Notes under the pieces: model-generated
What the model was told of the DNA's origin: nothing
The model's input: the letters and a program-made list of their open reading frames with translations, nothing else
Databases searched by the model: none
Assembly: GCF_020026305.1 (NCBI RefSeq)
Contig: NZ_CP075691.1
Coordinates: 5,642,001-5,706,000, forward strand
Source: Streptomyces sp. 135
GTDB taxonomy: Bacteria > Actinomycetota > Actinomycetes > Streptomycetales > Streptomycetaceae
Reading direction: 5' to 3'
Length of the DNA stretch: 64,000 nt
In this document: piece by piece, positions 62,144 to 64,000 of the stretch
How the letters are laid out: every line of letters begins with the position of its first letter
Numbering within the stretch: position 1 is the first letter of the stretch
Made by a program: the position numbers and the translations under genes

Positions 62144-64000
62144 GCCCGCCCCCCGGCTCGACGCCCTCGCGCAGGCCGCCACCGTGCACCTCCTGGCGGC
62201 CGACCACGACGGCGCCGGCGAGGCGCCGATGTGGGGCAGCGGGTTCTTCGTCGCGCCCGGGTGGGTGCTGACCTGCGCCCACGTGCTGCGGCCGCACCTC
62301 GTCAGGGACCGCGAGCGGCCGTTCGCGGTGCGCGGCGCCGACCTCAACGACGGCATCCCCGTCGAAGCCCGCCTCGCGCACTGGCTGCTCAGCGACCACG
62401 AGCGGTCCCTGGTGCCGCCCGACGAGGACCTCGCGCTGGTCCGGCTCCTCGGCGACCCCGCCGACCACGAGCACGAGTGCGTGTGGCTCGCCGACCGCGC
62501 CGTACGCCCCTTCGGTGCCGTCGTGGCGTACGGCTACCGGCCGGACGAGAACGAGGCGAGTGCGGGGGCCAAGCCCTGGAGTGCCGACGCGGAGATCAAC
62601 GTCCGCGACGACGGCGCCGGGCTGCGCTTCAAGCCCGACATCGCCTTCCCCAAGGGCGTCTCCGGCGGCCCGCTGCTCGATCCGCGCACCGGCGCCGTGG
62701 TCGGCCTGATCAAGTCGCGCCGCAGGGACCGGGACGGCGGCATGGCCGTCGCGACGCTCGCGCTGCGGCGGTTCGGCGCCGCCTACCGCGAGGTGACGGC
62801 CGCCCACGACCGCTGGCACGGCACGGCCCCGCGCGTCATCACCGGCGACAACTGGATCGACGAACAGCAGCGGCTGCTCGGCGCCGGCCGCCATGCCGGC
62901 CCCGAGCTGTGGACCCCCAAGGACCGCCGCACCGCCCTCGCCCTCCTCGCCCGGCTGCCCGACCCGGGCGCCGCGCCCTCCGTGGCGAAGATCGTCCGCA
63001 AGGTCCGGGGCCGCAGGCCGGCCGGTGCCGCGCCCGCGCTGCTGACCTGGCGCGACGGCCATGGGCTGCTCTACGACGGGGCCCTGCCCGAGGACGCGCT
63101 GACGTTCCTGCACTACCTGCGGCTGGTCGCCGCGTACGTACGCAGCCGCGGCGGCGACGCCGAGCGGCTGGAGGCCTGGATCGCCGAGCGGCTCGGCGAG
63201 GACGACCGCACGCATCTGCACGCCCTGATCACCGACGCCCGGCTGCCCGACGAGCTGCGCCCCGAGCCCGGCGGCCCGGACCGCGTGGCCGTGCCCTATC
63301 CGGGGCCCGGCGAGGGGCCGACGGTGACCGTGCTGCTCGACCCGGTGATCAGCGTGACGCCCGCCCGCTTCCACTGGCAGATCTGGGTCAACCACAGCGG
63401 TCAGGAGGGCGAGTTCGAGCACGGCGACACGGAGATGGCCGCGGAGGACTACTCCGGAGAGGGCTTCCTGCCCGCCGAGCTCGTCCAGGCGCTGCGTGCC
63501 CCGCTCGGCCGCACCCTGCACCGGCTGGACGGCGAGGGCGCCCCGGTGCCGCTGGAATTCGCCCTGCCCGCCGAGCACTTCGACACCCAGGTGCACCGCT
63601 GGCAGTTCGACGACATGGCGAAGCTGTACGCCGCCGAGCACCTCGGCACCCAGCGGCGCGTCGTCCTGCGCGACCTCGCGCGCCGCGCGGATCCGGACAA
63701 CCCCGACTGGCACGAGCGCTGGAAGGCGATCGCCGCGGCGCGCGAGCTGGCGCCCGCCCGGGTCCCCGAGCGGGACAGCAGGCCGCAGGCCCGGCACTTC
63801 CAGAAGCTGCCGCACACCGTGATCCCGGTGATGTGCCGCCCCGCCGGACGCGGCGCGGGCCGCGACGCCATGCGGCTCGCCCTCGGCAGCGGCCACGGCG
63901 TCATGCTCTGGCACATCGAGGGACACGCCACGCGCGGCTGCCAGGAGTCCTGCGAGGACCTGCACGCGGGCGTGGAGCGACTGCTCGGCGCGGTGGGCTC
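62136..64000 (+). CDS. trypsin-like peptidase with VMAP-like region, 3' end outside the window
   Basis: At least 621 residues. An N-terminal trypsin-like domain carries a complete triad: His49 in TCAHVL, Asp98 in DEDLALVRL and Ser176 in GVSGGPLL. A middle region (about 230-330) and a later part (about 385-620, with VTVLLDPVISVTP and HWQIWVNHSG) resemble the VMAP-C module of MoxR-vWA-associated conflict systems. No signal peptide, so cytoplasmic, and probably activated on command. It runs off the right edge. Confidence 0.82.
   Translation, partial: MPEPAPRLDALAQAATVHLLAADHDGAGEAPMWGSGFFVAPGWVLTCAHVLRPHLVRDRERPFAVRGADLNDGIPVEARLAHWLLSDHERSLVPPDEDLALVRLLGDPADHEHECVWLADRAVRPFGAVVAYGYRPDENEASAGAKPWSADAEINVRDDGAGLRFKPDIAFPKGVSGGPLLDPRTGAVVGLIKSRRRDRDGGMAVATLALRRFGAAYREVTAAHDRWHGTAPRVITGDNWIDEQQRLLGAGRHAGPELWTPKDRRTALALLARLPDPGAAPSVAKIVRKVRGRRPAGAAPALLTWRDGHGLLYDGALPEDALTFLHYLRLVAAYVRSRGGDAERLEAWIAERLGEDDRTHLHALITDARLPDELRPEPGGPDRVAVPYPGPGEGPTVTVLLDPVISVTPARFHWQIWVNHSGQEGEFEHGDTEMAAEDYSGEGFLPAELVQALRAPLGRTLHRLDGEGAPVPLEFALPAEHFDTQVHRWQFDDMAKLYAAEHLGTQRRVVLRDLARRADPDNPDWHERWKAIAAARELAPARVPERDSRPQARHFQKLPHTVIPVMCRPAGRGAGRDAMRLALGSGHGVMLWHIEGHATRGCQESCEDLHAGVERLLGAVG

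Overview
The window is high-GC actinobacterial chromosome, almost certainly Streptomyces. The evidence is the codon bias (G/C at most third positions), frequent GTG starts, Wbl, ECF and SARP-type regulators, and a gene order I recognise from S. coelicolor around dasR-dasABCD-nagB, pdtaS-wblE-sigH and sodN-sodX-malic enzyme. No tRNA, rRNA, CRISPR array or intact insertion sequence was seen.

Left part (1-10.4 kb): the 5' part of a CstA carbon-starvation transporter, then the N-acetylglucosamine/chitobiose block. This holds the regulator dasR, the uptake genes dasA-dasB-dasC, the hexosaminidase dasD, nagB and a GlmS-like SIS protein. DasR operators (dre) lie upstream of dasA, between nagB and the SIS gene, and upstream of a probable small RNA (scr5239 homologue, about 10467-10628). 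An SDR dehydrogenase and its divergent TetR regulator follow.

Signalling and stress block (10.4-20 kb): the cytosolic sensor kinase PdtaS, the iron-sulfur protein WblE, a diacylglycerol-kinase-like protein, the stress sigma factor SigH with its anti-sigma factor UshX, a ZnF-UBP protein, a Na+/H+ antiporter, a PLP enzyme and a peptidoglycan amidase. At 20.3-22.9 kb lies a two-gene family 2B encapsulin operon: a cNMP-domain shell protein and a polyprenyl diphosphate synthase cargo.

Middle (23-40 kb): a GNAT protein, a lipoprotein, a very large SARP/AfsR-like regulator, a DrrAB-type exporter, a HAD phosphatase, an ECF41/SigJ-like sigma factor, a TetM/OtrA-like ribosomal protection protein with a candidate leader peptide, membrane proteins, and a two-component pair whose kinase is frameshifted.

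Accessory island (39977-47349): a 21-bp exact repeat of the sodN 3' end flanks about 7.35 kb. It carries a degraded tyrosine-integrase tail, two broken STAND/NACHT NTPase genes, and a better preserved cassette: an HTH-TPR regulator (frameshifted by an 8-bp duplication), a NUDIX hydrolase, and a divergent operon of an unknown protein, an APH-fold kinase-like protein, a methyltransferase and a HAD-like protein. The element appears to have split sodN from the terminator hairpin it once shared with the upstream response regulator.

Right part (47.3-64 kb): sodN and its protease sodX, a CGNR regulator, a methyltransferase, a polar amino-acid ABC importer, malic enzyme, an oxidoreductase, an HTH plus Clp-N operon with twin operators, a PadR plus DUF4097 operon, a frameshifted TetR facing an F420-dependent oxidoreductase, and, running off the right edge, a Trypco1 protein with a trypsin-like/VMAP-type protease, which suggests a conflict (defence) system continuing outside the window.
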